From contig JAPWDM010000016.1 of NCBI GenBank assembly GCA_035578155.1, positions 3,984,501 through 4,048,500 of the forward strand: a stretch of 64,000 nt of DNA, given 5' to 3'. The DNA comes from Brachynemurus nebulosus. Its lineage: Eukaryota > Arthropoda > Insecta > Neuroptera > Myrmeleontidae. The notes beneath the pieces were generated by a model. It was not told the origin of the DNA. It ran no database searches and saw nothing but the letters and a program-made list of their open reading frames with translations. Of the stretch, positions 35,976-46,862 are shown piece by piece. How positions within the stretch are numbered: position 1 is the first letter of the stretch; every line of letters starts with the position of its first letter. A program made the translations under genes and the position numbers.

Positions 35976-37447
35976 CACGCCTGGTTGAGTCAAGGAAGTC
36001 TTTTCCCGGAGACTGAAGGATTCATGCTGGCTATACAAGATCAAGTAATTCATACAAAGAATTATTCAAAATACATACTTCGGGACTCGTCAATAATATC
36101 TGACTCATGCCGGAGATGCCATTCCAAATCTGAAACGATCCAACACATCACAGCTGCCTGTACTCAGCTCGCTCAGTCCGAATATAAACACCGTCACGAC
36201 CAGGTTGGCAAAATCATATACCAGAAACTAGCGGTTAAGCACCACCTTATAACCGATAAAACCCCTTACTACAAGCTCACACCAAAAGTAGTAGCGGAGA
36301 ATGACTCCTGTAGACTTTACTGGGATCGGTCGATTATTACAGATAAGACCATAAATCATAATCGACCAGATATCACCTTCGTAATGAAACAAACTAAGAC
36401 CACCTATCTGATCGACATTGCGGTTCCGAATACACATAACTTACAAAAAACACGCAGTTAAATTGGAGAAATACACTGACCTCGCAGCCGAAATAAAACA
36501 ACAATGGCGAATGGAACATGTCCACATTGTTCCAATAGTACTCAGTGCCACCGGGGTCATTCCACACACACTACACAATAGCTTGAGCCTCTTGGGTCTC
36601 CCAAAGTACACATATGTCACTATGCAAAAGGCAGTGATCATAAACACGTGTCGTATAGTACGGAAGTTCCTCAGTAATACGAATCCGACTGCGATATGTG
36701 AAAGCACAAGATCTGCTTCTACTCCATCTGAGCCATCTACAGTGAGTGAAGAACACACTGACACTCATCTTACAGACACACAACACACATACATAAACAC
36801 ACAATACGCTAACACTGAAACACAAACATTTAACACACATACAGATCGAGATTCGTCTGATGGAGAGGGAGGATCGACCAACTCCCGCACTGTCACTGTT
36901 ACCGCTCTGGTGCACAATCCTCCCCAACTCAATAACACACAAGGTCCGTCAACCTCTGTACCATCTAAACGCGCAATTCCAGGAACACCCGATCTTAATG
37001 AGCAATTTGATGAACCAGAACACATTTACACCAAGAAACGTAAAATAGAACGACACATCCACACACATACACGAACACACACACAAACACAAACAGTCCT
37101 TTCCCTTCCCTCTGTCCCTAATCCTACCTATCCTCTGAGGACACGAAAACGAACCAGGCTATCACAGCCGTCTGTCATTGAGCCAACATCTACGCTCCCA
37201 CGAAAGTCTCGTCGTACGACCCAGTGTACACCCAAATAGACACATAACACCTCGTTTCAAGCAACAACAACAACAATATAAGGAGTGATGCGACAAGCCC
37301 GTCCGTGAATGTACTACGGTACTTTTACGGACTGGTTTGGCACATTACCCTTCCACAGAGCCTAATACCTTGCATAATGCCGGTATAGGTGAATGTTACC
37401 CAGTACTGTCCTACTGAGTAGTGAGCGCCAGGTTGGCGTAAAAGTCT
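35976..37447 (+). pseudogene. Dong/R4-like retrotransposon, endonuclease end (copy 4)
   Basis: Same layout as copy 3 at a period of 1,485 bp: first frame 35,985-36,461 (Cys-His knuckle, RPD and LIDIAVP motifs), frameshift in the same A6 run, tail frame to the stop at 37,239, then 3'UTR and (TAA)4. By eye the first roughly 735 bp are identical to copy 3. From about 36,713 onward substitutions appear (for example QYANTETQTFN against QYTNTERQTLN). The contrast suggests exchange or conversion within the array. The endonuclease would nick DNA for target-primed reverse transcription in an intact element; here it is dead. Confidence 0.88.
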
Positions 37448-37460
37448 ATAATAATAATAA

Positions 37461-37762
37461 AGAATCCGAGCGATGGCCTCCAGGCCTTGGTGACCGGACG
37501 CTTTGTCTAGTACTTATCGTACCGTCACCAAGGACTGTCCGCTCTTTTTAGGCCCTGGGATGGCAGGGCTCATCGTTGGATTTTATATGTGTATGTTTGT
37601 CCGTTGTCTAGTGCATTTATGTGTCCCTGTCTTTACGTGTTGTTTTTATTTTGTATCGTGTTTGGCGACGCATGCCCTTAGTTGGCGATGCCGCCGGGTG
37701 CTGCTTACCGCGCCATCCACCGGCAGCAGTACCCCAATTTGAATCAAAAAAAAAAAAAAAAA

Positions 37763-37764
<2 letters not shown>
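37461..37764 (+). mobile_element. 3' tail of the I-like LINE family, 5'-truncated, in TAA tract
   Basis: Reading + strand, GGCCTCCAGGCCTTGGTGAC, CTAGTACTTATCGTACCGTC, GATGCCGCCGGGTGCTGCTT and CCATCCACCGGCAGCAGTA match the reverse complement of 52,575-52,865, the 3' end of the large LINE at 52,568-59,397, and end in an A19 tail. It begins within the 3'UTR, so it is strongly 5'-truncated. (TAA)n lies on both sides (about 37,448-37,460 and 37,763-37,798), showing insertion into the microsatellite tail of copy 4. The overlapping 79-codon frame is not a gene. Confidence 0.88.

Positions 37765-37798
<34 letters not shown>
37763..37798 (+). repeat. (TAA)n microsatellite
   Basis: About 12 TAA units after the poly(A) tail; right-hand part of the microsatellite split by the LINE insertion. 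Confidence 0.95.
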
Positions 37799-37804
37799 CT
37801 GATA

Positions 37805-38633
37805 AAAACCCGATAGAACTCATCAACTAACATTTCTACAAAACTCAATTTTGAAAAACTTCCTAATTGTGATTCCAAACATTCTACATACTTGTTATCG
37901 TTTTCAACTATTTTCTTTGTTTTTTTGTCTGAATACTGCGTTTTCCGAAGTTGCTTGCTACTAAATAGTAAATACTAATGTTGCTCTTATAAGTCTATGA
38001 TCAGAATCAACTTTAAAACTGTTTAAAACTTCGAAATTTGTAATTTCTTTCATATTGTCTGTCAGTATGTAGTCCAACTCGAATTTTTGATTATTGGGAG
38101 AGCTGCATGTCCATCTTCGTGAAAGTTCTTTAAAAAGAACGTATTAGCAATTTTTAAGTTGTGGCAAGCTGCGAAATTAACCAAGTGTGCACCTCTTTCA
38201 TTGCGTTCTCCATAACCATATTTACCCCTAACATTTTCTTCACCAGCGAGTAATTTGCCCACCCTGCTATTAAAGTCACCAATGACTAAATAGAAATCAA
38301 CTTTTTTCTTTTCTTCTAAAATAGTTTCTTCTAATTGGTTATAAACAATTTCTACATCATCATTTGGCGATTCCGCAATAGGCATGTGCACTTGAATTAA
38401 AAGTAACCTCGTTCGATGTGCTTTTATAGTTAAAAGAGCTATTCGTTCGCTTACTGCAACAAATTTTTCAATACAATTTTTATATATTTTATTTACTAAG
38501 AACCCGACACCATAAGAACCATTAAGCGCTGCTGAATGACAAAATACATGACCATTCTTCGTTTCTTCTATTTTTAAAAAGTTTCTTCTAATCTCGGCAA
38601 GCCCAATGATGCTCCAGTTTATATCATCTAAAG
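37805..38633 (-). pseudogene. RTE-type LINE endonuclease relic
   Basis: On the minus strand from 38,633 the frame reads an APE-type endonuclease of the RTE/BovB group, related to 'craniofacial development protein 2-like' predictions: 'IIGLAEIRRN', 'YGVGFLVNKIYKN', 'SERIALLTIKA', 'VIGDFNSRVGK' and 'YGYGERNERG'. A frameshift near 38,113-38,121 breaks it. The next frame continues with 'RRWTCSSPNNQKFELDYIL' and 'DSDHRLIRATLVF', the end of the domain. Stops follow and no reverse transcriptase is seen before the TAA tract at 37,798. The N-terminal side is split by the hAT element at 38,634-39,443; a few more matching codons ('KAYALDD') follow it at about 39,452-39,464. The element is 5'-truncated and dead. 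Confidence 0.85.
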
Positions 38634-39443
38634 CAGTGTTTTTCAACCTTTTTCATGGCGCGACCCCCGTAGTATGGAAATATATTTCTCGACCCCCTGG
38701 TATAGAAAAATATTTCGCGAACCCTACCCTCTGCTATTTCTAACTTTTATTTTATTTTATGTTATAAATATCGGATCTAATCATCATTATTAATTATTTT
38801 GAATTAGGTATCAATTAAATACGTAACAAGCAAACTTTAAACAGGCATATTTTTATGTCAACATCTAACTTTACGATTTTGGTAGCTTCTGAACGCACGC
38901 GTGACTTGTGTGAGCGAGACATAGCGCGACGTGATGAGCGCTGCGTGGAGCATAAGGCGAGCAAAGAATGACACTTTTGAATTCTTTTAATTGTGAATTC
39001 GCTTTGAATTGTATTTAAATTTATTGAATTGACTGTTGTTATTTGTTTAGTAGTTGCTCACTGTCTTTTATTGTCTAATATCCAAAATTCTGTGCTCATT
39101 GTAATTATTAAAAATGGATGAGTTTCTGGAAAGACATGCGCAACCGCCAATTTTAAGTTTCAATGAGATTAATGACACAAAAGCAAAGAAAAAACGTCTA
39201 TATGACGACAATTATTTAAAACTCGGATGTACTGTTATTGAAAATAAGCCGCAGTTATTTGCTTTGAAATTTTATCAAGCGAAAGTAATAAACCATCACA
39301 TTAATGTAATCCTTAATTAACCTTTTCTTTATTAAATATTATATATTGAACTACAGTGGTTTTATTGTTAAAGTAACTGCGACCCCCTTAAAAAGGCTTC
39401 GCGTTCCCCCAGGGGGTCGCGACCCACAGGTTGAAAAACACTG
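38634..39443 (+). mobile_element. hAT element (810 bp) with 8-bp duplication
   Basis: The TIRs begin CAGTGTTTTTCAACCT and end AGGTTGAAAAACACTG. Subterminal GCGCGACCCCC...GGGGGTCGCGACCC blocks are inverted too. The duplication ATCTAAAG is at 38,626-38,633 and 39,444-39,451. The 8-bp length and CAGNG terminus are hAT hallmarks. It inserted into the RTE endonuclease relic, whose frame joins when the element and one duplication are removed. It keeps a fragment of transposase N terminus (next entry). Confidence 0.92.
39114..39320 (+). pseudogene. ZBED-type hAT transposase N-terminal fragment
   Basis: A 68-codon frame opens with an MDEFLERH-like start and then 'KKRLYDDNYLKLGCTVIE', the segment that precedes the BED zinc finger in ZBED5/SCAND3-like hAT transposases. 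The expected first Cys pair (after 'ENKPQ') is missing: the sequence jumps to unrelated residues and ends 25 codons later. The rest of the roughly 600-residue transposase is absent, so this is an internally deleted, non-autonomous copy keeping its original start. It would need a full-length relative to move. Confidence 0.7.
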
Positions 39444-39451
39444 ATCTAAAG

Positions 39452-39709
39452 CATATGCTTTTATATTACTTTATTTTTTAATAATTTTCATAATGAAATA
39501 TTAATACTGATAATTTTAATAAGATAATTTATAATTTTTAATTTCAAATATTAATATTATATTAATTACATTAAAATATTTTTTTCAATCACTATGTGAA
39601 TTTTAATTAATAAATTATACTATTAATATCTAATTATACTAGTTTTGTAATTTTGTAAATTTTGTCAAAAAGGTAAATTTTTAACTTTTACCTGCTGCCT
39701 ATCTACTCG
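39452..39709. other. No gene seen
   Basis: AT-rich; only the first few bases continue the RTE relic. Confidence 0.5.
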
Positions 39710-39850
39710 GCGCACACTAGTTCACTCCCGCGGTCAGATAACCCTGAAGGGTCATATATGTACTAGTTCGCTGCTGTGACCGTATACTAGCTCGCTCCTG
39801 TCTAGACCGTATACTAGTTCGCTCCCGTAACTATATGCTAATGCGATTAA
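39710..39850. repeat. Irregular minisatellite, TACTAGTTCGCTCC units
   Basis: Four variants of ACTAGTTCGCTCC at about 39,715, 39,760, 39,785 and 39,810; the last two are 26 bp apart with ACCGTATACTAG starts. GC-richer than its surroundings. Confidence 0.7.
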
Positions 39851-40109
39851 GGTTCATTCTAAGAACTCAAAGCAAGAGAAATTACACAAATTAAACAGCA
39901 AAATAAGAATGTTTTTCTTTGTGTTTTATAACTTAATATTAAATACATTGGTCTAAATTTATATGACATAAATTTTACAAAGTCGAATCTACTTATTACA
40001 TTTTGTTTCAATAATGATATTTTTCCTCCAACAAATTCCTTACGTAAATTAACTGCCTTAAGATACATTTTTTTGTGCCTTTATTTAAATGTTTTGTTTA
40101 TAAATGTAA

Positions 40110-40765
40110 TTTAAAATTTGTACAAATACAAAGTTTCCAATTTAAACGTATTTTAATTTAATTTGCCATTCTAATAAAATAAAAAAATTCACGTTAAAGC
40201 CCCGAATTAACGAATTATTTTCTACAAACTCGTCTTAGACCCGAGTCATAGTTATTCGTGTATAACTATTTCTACGATAATAACAGAATACTGGCTGTTG
40301 GTAAAACTCATATTTTTAATGTCTAAAAGATACAAGGCGAAATTATTATTACAAATCATACTAATCTAGAAGTTAAACTAAACTTAAACTGTGTGGAATA
40401 TATACGATGCGTTATCCACTTTTTGAAATTTCATATACAAAAAAGACTTTTGAAATAGAGAATGGGAGTGGGTTAATATTTAAATCAATTTATTTCATTA
40501 AATACTAATTTACGAGGGAAATTAATAATTTACGGCCGATTATATAAGGTAACTAAACATATTTCTGAATAAATTCTCCGATTTTATTTTATGTTTCGAA
40601 GTATTTTCGAAAGAGCATATAACAATGACGTCAGATATGAAATCTAATGGGGATATAGAAAGTCGGTAGGTATGATGTGATATGACATCGATTTATTATT
40701 TATTTATTTTTTTGTTTTGTTTTTTCTTTCAAAGTAGTTGCCGAATTTTCTACCAAAATTCTTGA
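40110..40765 (+). repeat. Dispersed direct repeat, copy 1
   Basis: About 650 bp nearly identical to 61,158-61,803, starting TTAAAATTTGTACAAATACA and including CAAACTCGTCTTAGAC, GGCGAAATTATTATTACAAA, GACTTTTGAAATAGAGAATG, TTTACGGCCGATTATATAAG and AACAATGACGTCAGAT. No terminal inverted repeats or coding capacity. The copies diverge at both ends, so they are two members of a non-autonomous family, not a local duplication. Confidence 0.85.
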
Positions 40766-40857
40766 TATGTTGATCAGTATTTTGGAAAATGCTCCTTCCT
40801 TTACAATATTATATACCTCTCCTTCTTCCATGACAATTACTTATTATTATATCTATA

Positions 40858-41048
40858 CAGTGTGAGTTTTTTGAGAGTTACCATTTTTATTACAGCCAAA
40901 CCGTTGATAAGAGCTAAGATCTATAAAGATCCTAACTATAGTAATCGGTTGCCCCCGTCGATATCTGCAACTCTTATTTGAACAATTTTTTAATTAAATC
41001 AACGGTTTGGCTGTAATAAAAATGGAAACTCTCAAAAAACTCAGGCTG
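40858..41048. mobile_element. 191-bp MITE with TA duplication
   Basis: Long TIRs of about 51 bp: CAGTGTGAGTTTTTTGAGAG...AACCGTTGAT mirrored by ATCAACGGTT...CTCAGGCTG, flanked by TA on both sides (40,856-40,857; 41,049-41,050). A TA duplication suggests a Tc1/mariner-type MITE. A truncated relative lies at 32,229. Confidence 0.82.
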
Positions 41049-41728
41049 TATATATGTAATTCGCCATCTGTCATCAAGATCTGCGCGTCGGCATACCTTT
41101 CTTAATCTACTTTGGCTCTAGCTTTATTTTCAAAGAATCGTGTCCCGATTTGGGCCATGGTGAGTTTCAGTAATGTATTGTATACCAATGGATAGTTTAG
41201 GAGTATATTATCGGAAAAATACCTTTATTACCATTTACGGTGGGTATCTACTTAAACGGACTGGTAAAAAAAGCCTATTTCAGTGAATTCTCGTTGTCAG
41301 AACTATCAGATATTATAAATATTCGCTCGACATCTGTTGGTTGGATACACGTTGGGTGCTCCGTGGTGGGGCTGTGTAAGAAGTCTTTCATATTCTAAAT
41401 ACCAGATTACCGTTGCTATGTGAATACAGCAGCCTATAGTTCGAGTATTATTTTTACAAGTGCAATAATGTGCTTTAATCGAATCTCTACCTTCCATATG
41501 TTTATCCACCAAGACGTATACGTAATATTTTGTTTTATTGACAAGACGTCTAGATTGAATTCTTGCTTTTAAAAATGTTTCTTGTATGTTTAATCCGTAA
41601 GAAGTAAAATAAATATTTTGGGTGTCTGTACATATTTCAATTTTAAACCTAACCATCAAAAGCAATGTGTTCAGCGTAATAAAATTTCGCTTGATTGATT
41701 TGATAGCTTTTAAGGTTAATTAAGTATA

Positions 41729-42255
41729 CGTAGTACGGTCCATAAGATCTTAGCCTCACATAGTTAATAGAGGGTAATCTAAAATATTTAATATTTATAA
41801 TGTAGATACAAGTCTAGTGATATACTGTAAAGGGTTTCAACTTATTCCGATAGCAACTTTATTGTTGAGAGTACTTTAAACATTTTGTAGTCGAGTGATT
41901 TTTGAAAATGACCAAAATTGAGTATCGTGTAGTTATTAAGTTTTTAACTAAAGAAGGTCTAACGCTAACGCAAATAAAAGGAAGAATGACTGTCGTGTAC
42001 ACTAATTTTTGCCCATTTTATGGAACAATAATGCAACAAGATTTGCCAATGATGAAAAGAAAAGCAAGCTGTTTACGACCATGTCAACAGTAAAGATTCA
42101 GCATATTTTTATAGCGACATAGAAGCGTTAATTAAATGTTGTGAAAACTGTATTGCAATATAGAGAGACTATATTTAAAAATCATATAAGTAAGTATTAT
42201 TTTTATTTGCACATATCCTTGTATGTTAGGTTAAGAACTTATGGACCTCACTACG
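41729..42255 (+). mobile_element. Internally deleted mariner element with TA duplication
   Basis: TIRs CGTAGTACGGTCCATAAGAT and its mirrored partner CTTATGGACCTCACTACG lie between TA at 41,727-41,728 and 42,256-42,257. Inside are the start of a mariner transposase (helix-turn-helix: 'KIEYRVVIKFLTKEGLT', from the ATG at 41,908) and, in another frame, its end ('DHVNSKDSAYFYSDIEALI' at about 42,078-42,135). The whole catalytic DDD core is deleted. The full-length gene is about 1 kb; here about 250 bp remain. It is non-autonomous and sits in the SWIM transposase relic. Confidence 0.85.
41908..42165 (+). pseudogene. Mariner transposase remnant (ends only)
   Basis: Codons 41,908-42,030 give the N-terminal HTH_48 domain that binds the TIR in mariner transposases ('MTKIEYRVVIKFLTKEG'). 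About 50 bases later the last 30-odd residues of the family appear, shifted in frame and followed by a stop where Glu would be expected ('CENCIAI' then TAG). No D,D34D catalytic residues remain. It cannot be functional. Confidence 0.8.
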
Positions 42256-42666
42256 TACATCTCGCTCTGTCAAAATCGGAAAATCAATCACTTCGTCGTC
42301 TGTGATAGAGAAAAATCGCCTCAAACTCGAATTAAGATTGTTCAGAAGTTCAGAACGCACTGAATTTTCTTGCATAACATATACCCAAAGACTTAGCCAG
42401 ACGAAGTTTAAACTTAGACCGTTACCATCGTCACCACAAGAATGTGCTCTAGTTGCAAGGAGAATTACAGTATTATATTTCAAGGATAAATTATAGGAGA
42501 TATTTTCACTGACGAAAAGGTTATCTGACACTTTTTTTTTTGCTAGTAAGTTGCGCCCACCAGATACGCTCGTAAGAACGATATATTTTTTCAATATAAG
42601 CTGTGTACTATCTAATGATATAAAAATTATTCCGGGACTCTTCATGGCCCAGAACCCGTACTATTC

Positions 42667-42937
42667 GGGACACGACTCTAATCAAATATCCTATAACGGT
42701 CTATTCATATCTACAGATACTGAAGGTCACAGATACGTGTCGTGACAGACACGACAAATATTATTTAATGCTTTTCTTATGAACACATTCATACACACCA
42801 ACGATCCGTCTCTGTGTGTGAGCATTAAACAATATTTGTCGTGTCTGCCACGATACGTGTCTGTGACATTTAGTGTCTGTATATATGAATAATCGATCTT
42901 TACTCTGCTCTTTTCACTAAAAGTAAGAGTGACACTC
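42667..42937. mobile_element. MITE with long TIRs, GTGTCGTG-rich
   Basis: The core pair GTCACAGATACGTGTCGTGA...ACGACAAATATTATTTAATG (42,726-42,780) and its reverse complement (about 42,820-42,870) are nearly perfect. Looser inverted matches extend outward (ATTCATAT, ACTCT) to about 42,667 and 42,937, so outer limits are approximate. Non-coding; small frames here are incidental. Confidence 0.7.
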
Positions 42938-43439
42938 CAACTGTATATTTCAGAGTACATAATTTTATTATTTTATTATTAATTACTCTTCTATTTCTAT
43001 TTTAATCAATTCAGATTAACATTATAATGATAGAATCTAAAGAATATTTTTAAATGCAATGGTTGAGTGAACAAGAAACTGTGAGACAACAGTTGTTAAG
43101 TATATTTTTAAGGTCATCTTAAGTATAAGTACTAAATAATATATCTACATAATTGTACTTTTATGTCATTAGGCTAAAGGTGCCTATTATGATATACTTT
43201 TTTTTTAAATCTTATTTTTTTAAAGAAATTTAACTCTAGTTACTGAAATCACCTCTAACTTACGGAAAATATTATATTCTAGTCTTACTATCAGAAGTAA
43301 GAAACTAATACTAGTCCAACTTTATTGTTGGCAAATCATTTTTTCAAATATACCATTTTTAATAATTATTGAAAAAAGAATCTCCTAATATAAGATATTG
43401 GAATATCCTAATATGAAATACTATCTCATATTTAGAGCC
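42938..43439. other. No gene seen
   Basis: AT-rich, no recognised feature. Confidence 0.5.
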
Positions 43440-43727
<288 letters not shown>

Positions 43728-43739
43728 TACTTTTATTAA

Positions 43740-44343
43740 TTAAAATTTTATGAAAGTAATAGATAACTTAATAATTTTCTATCCTAGTGATTACATAATA
43801 AATCAAGCTTGCAATTATTGTATAAAAAAAGAGAAAAAATATATAATAATCTTACGAGTATCAAAATTAAATCTGATAAAAGATAAATAAAAATAGTCAA
43901 AAAGTTTTCATAATCACAACAAATATAGGCTACTGGATAATCAAAATCTACTTGTAGGCGGTAATATTTAAAGGAAAGATACGTACGATTTTTGAAATTT
44001 GGGATTTGACTTTAGCGGGTAAACCAGGTAGGCCCGGACCTATCCAAAAATTTAAAAAAAATATATGCATCTGACGTGAAAAACACAATTATTAGTAATT
44101 GTACGATAATTAATGAGAAAAATGCATATCATAAAAACACAACATGTAATTTTTTCTCGGCATTAACAAACACATGTGTGTTGACACTGACAGTCTCTAA
44201 CGAGAATTTCGGAAAACTAACAAAAAGTTTGGTATCATGTTCATGTGCACAAGAGAGATAAATAAATATCTGGTCGTATAAGCGAAATAACCTGCTATTT
44301 CATATTAAACAACTATCTCATAATAGGCAATTTTACCCTATTC
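43740..44343. other. No gene seen
   Basis: AT-rich, no recognised feature. Confidence 0.5.
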
Positions 44344-44898
<555 letters not shown>

Positions 44899-45218
44899 AA
44901 GGAAATTATAAATGAATATGTAAAAATATTTATTTAAAAAAATAACATATTCAAAATTATATCCCAGTCTTTGTATCTAAAAAAAATTCTGATAATTATT
45001 TACGGAACAAATAAATCCCTGGACCCATTTAAATTATAATCGAATTCAAGAAATTGTGTTAATAAATTAGCATATTAAAATTGGGAGTTTCCAGTTTTAA
45101 TTGTATCAGTATCTTCAAAGATTTTAGTATAAAATTTTTATATTTTATTTAAGCAAGTCCAAACAATTTGTAATAAGACATAGAGAAAAAAAAGTCTACG
45201 TATTTTTATAATACGATA

Positions 45219-45773
45219 TCCGACAAAAACAGATATCTGAGGATATCTGCAAAAATGGAGGCAATTACTTTGTCAGCTGAATATTGGTTTGCAACATAGC
45301 TTATGTCAAATAAATAAAAAAGCAAAAGAAAAAAATAAAAATAAAAAGACTGACATATAAATAATTACACAACTGCATTTATAATAGTATTAGCATTTTA
45401 AAATTAAAAAAAAAAATACTTGAAATCGATTCTTATGCCAAGTACAAATATAATTATAATAACTATGATGATAACCACAAATTTTAAATTTAAAAATAAA
45501 TCCTTTCAAAAAAAAAATCAAAATATATTTTTTGAATAACAATTTCGGTTTTACTTGGTCGAAATTGTTATTCAAAAAATTTATTTTGATTTTTTTTTAA
45601 AAGGATTTATTTTTAAATTTAAAATTTGTAGTTATCATCATAGTTATTATAATTATATTTGTACTTGGCATAAGAATCGATTTCAACTATTTTTTTTTTA
45701 AATTTTAAAAGGCTAATACTATTATAAATGCAGTTGTGTAATTATTTATATGTCAGTCTTTTTATTTTTATAA
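45219..45773. mobile_element. Foldback element FB3, copy 2 (right end lost)
   Basis: Begins TCCGACAAAAACAGATATCT like copy 1 (32,461) and runs through the same arm, but the centre carries an extra hairpin (GAATAACAATTTCG...CGAAATTGTTATTC at about 45,533-45,572). The right arm stops near 45,773, about 70 bp before the expected terminus, where unrelated sequence follows. Confidence 0.82.
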
Positions 45774-46177
45774 TCCAGGGTCGTAGTTATTAACGGGTCT
45801 TCAGAAAAAATTAAATATTTACTATAACCAATTTTTAGTACAACCCAGTGAACATTTTTCTGTAAATTTTATGTCAAAGTGACAGAACTGAAAGTCACCT
45901 GTTACATAAAATATGAGTCACATATGACTCACATGTAACTTACAATTTCCCACTTATAAACGTAACAATGTGACGTAACATTGTTATGGTCTTGTTACGT
46001 TTCAGGAAAATATAACTTTGATGTTACCTTATAGATAAAAATACGCCTTACGCCTTCTTTTGCAAAAAGCAAATTCAATATTCCCCTTTTTTGTTTCTTA
46101 TTAACATTACATCATATATTACCAACTTTGTTCATATACATACACCTAAATTATTATTGTTTTTTTTTCTTTTTTTT

Positions 46178-46265
46178 TGTTGGCTGTTACAGGATTCGAA
46201 CCGTTATCCAAGCTGAAGCATCATTTAAATTATCGACAGTCTTAACCACTAGACCAAACTGACTT
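46178..46265 (-). repeat. tRNA-like segment inside TIR element
   Basis: On the minus strand TGGTCTAGTGGTTAAGA fits an A box and GGTTCGAATCC is a perfect B box, about 50 bases apart. An A-rich tract follows the 3' side, as in tRNA-derived SINEs. Acceptor-stem pairing fails and the T stem is mismatched, so it is not a functional tRNA. It may have been captured by the element or inserted as a SINE. Confidence 0.6.
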
Positions 46266-46554
46266 ATTTATTCTCATCGTTATATATTAATATATATCAC
46301 AAAATAGTAAATAAAGCCTTACAAGAATTTTCATAAGAGTTTAATTTTTAAATTAATAACAAAATTAACTGTTTTAACGACGTATTAACGTTTTTTTAAT
46401 GAAATGTCACAATCATGACTCTTTTGTTATGTTTTTGTGACGTGTCAATATTAATAAAACATTTCACTTGTCACTTTTGTGAAATGTTTTGTTACCATAT
46501 TAATTTTAAATGTATCAGTTCGCGAGGAGTTATCAATTTAAAGATTCCTGTAGT

Positions 46555-46862
46555 TAATACGTCACAAAAACATAACATAAGAGTACTGTTGTGACGTTTT
46601 GTTCAAAGTAACATTGTTAGGTCATCGGGACATAACAAAAGAGTTATGATTGTGACATTTCAATAAAGTAACGTTGATACGTCACAAAAACATAACATAA
46701 GAGTCAGTTCTGTGAGGTTTTATTAAAGTAACATTGTTAGGTTGCGAAGACATAACATAAAAGTCACACTGTGACGTTTTATCGAAGCAACCTTGATACA
46801 TCATGTAAACGTAACATAGCAGTCACAAATGTGACATTTTATTACAGTCACAATGGCACGTA
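46555..46862 (+). repeat. Minisatellite, about 60-bp unit, five copies
   Basis: Units repeat GTCACAAAAACATAACATAA, GAGT, TGTGACGTTTT, AAAGTAACATTGTTAG with roughly 75-85% identity. Each unit carries an inverted GTGACGT/ACGTCAC motif. It is not a CRISPR array, since the unit varies throughout and has no constant repeat with unique spacers. Confidence 0.8.

Larger units (their letters stand above)
41306..42645 (-). pseudogene. DDE-type transposase C-terminal half with SWIM zinc finger, split by mariner
   Basis: From about 42,360 the minus-strand frame contains 'DFPILTERD', then is cut by the mariner-derived element 41,729-42,255. Taking out that element and one TA continues the frame as 'INLKSYQINQAKFYYAEHI', then a stop/frameshift near 41,660, then 'RIQSRRLVNKTKYYVYVL' and a SWIM motif (C-T-C, nine residues, C-I-H) in 'HYCTCKNNTRTIGCCIHIA', ending at 41,306. 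I recall this order (TERD, YQ-QA-Y, IQSR, SWIM, WYL) from the C-terminal part of DDE_Tnp_4-type transposon proteins in insects and cnidarians. The catalytic half is not visible; codons 42,400-42,645 are unrecognised. Broken in at least two places. Confidence 0.65.

Noticed and set aside
33548..37048. Minus-strand frames of 61-123 codons within the Dong-like array
   Set aside because: Repeated antisense shadows of the Thr/His-rich tail; they recur in each copy only because the DNA is duplicated.
33226..37798. Gene family of tandemly repeated host proteins
   Set aside because: Units end in (TAA)n, are nested 5' truncations and carry a retrotransposon endonuclease signature with a shared frameshift.
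46555..46862. CRISPR-like array
   Set aside because: Units vary along their whole length and there are no constant repeats or unique spacers; eukaryotic TE context. It is a minisatellite.
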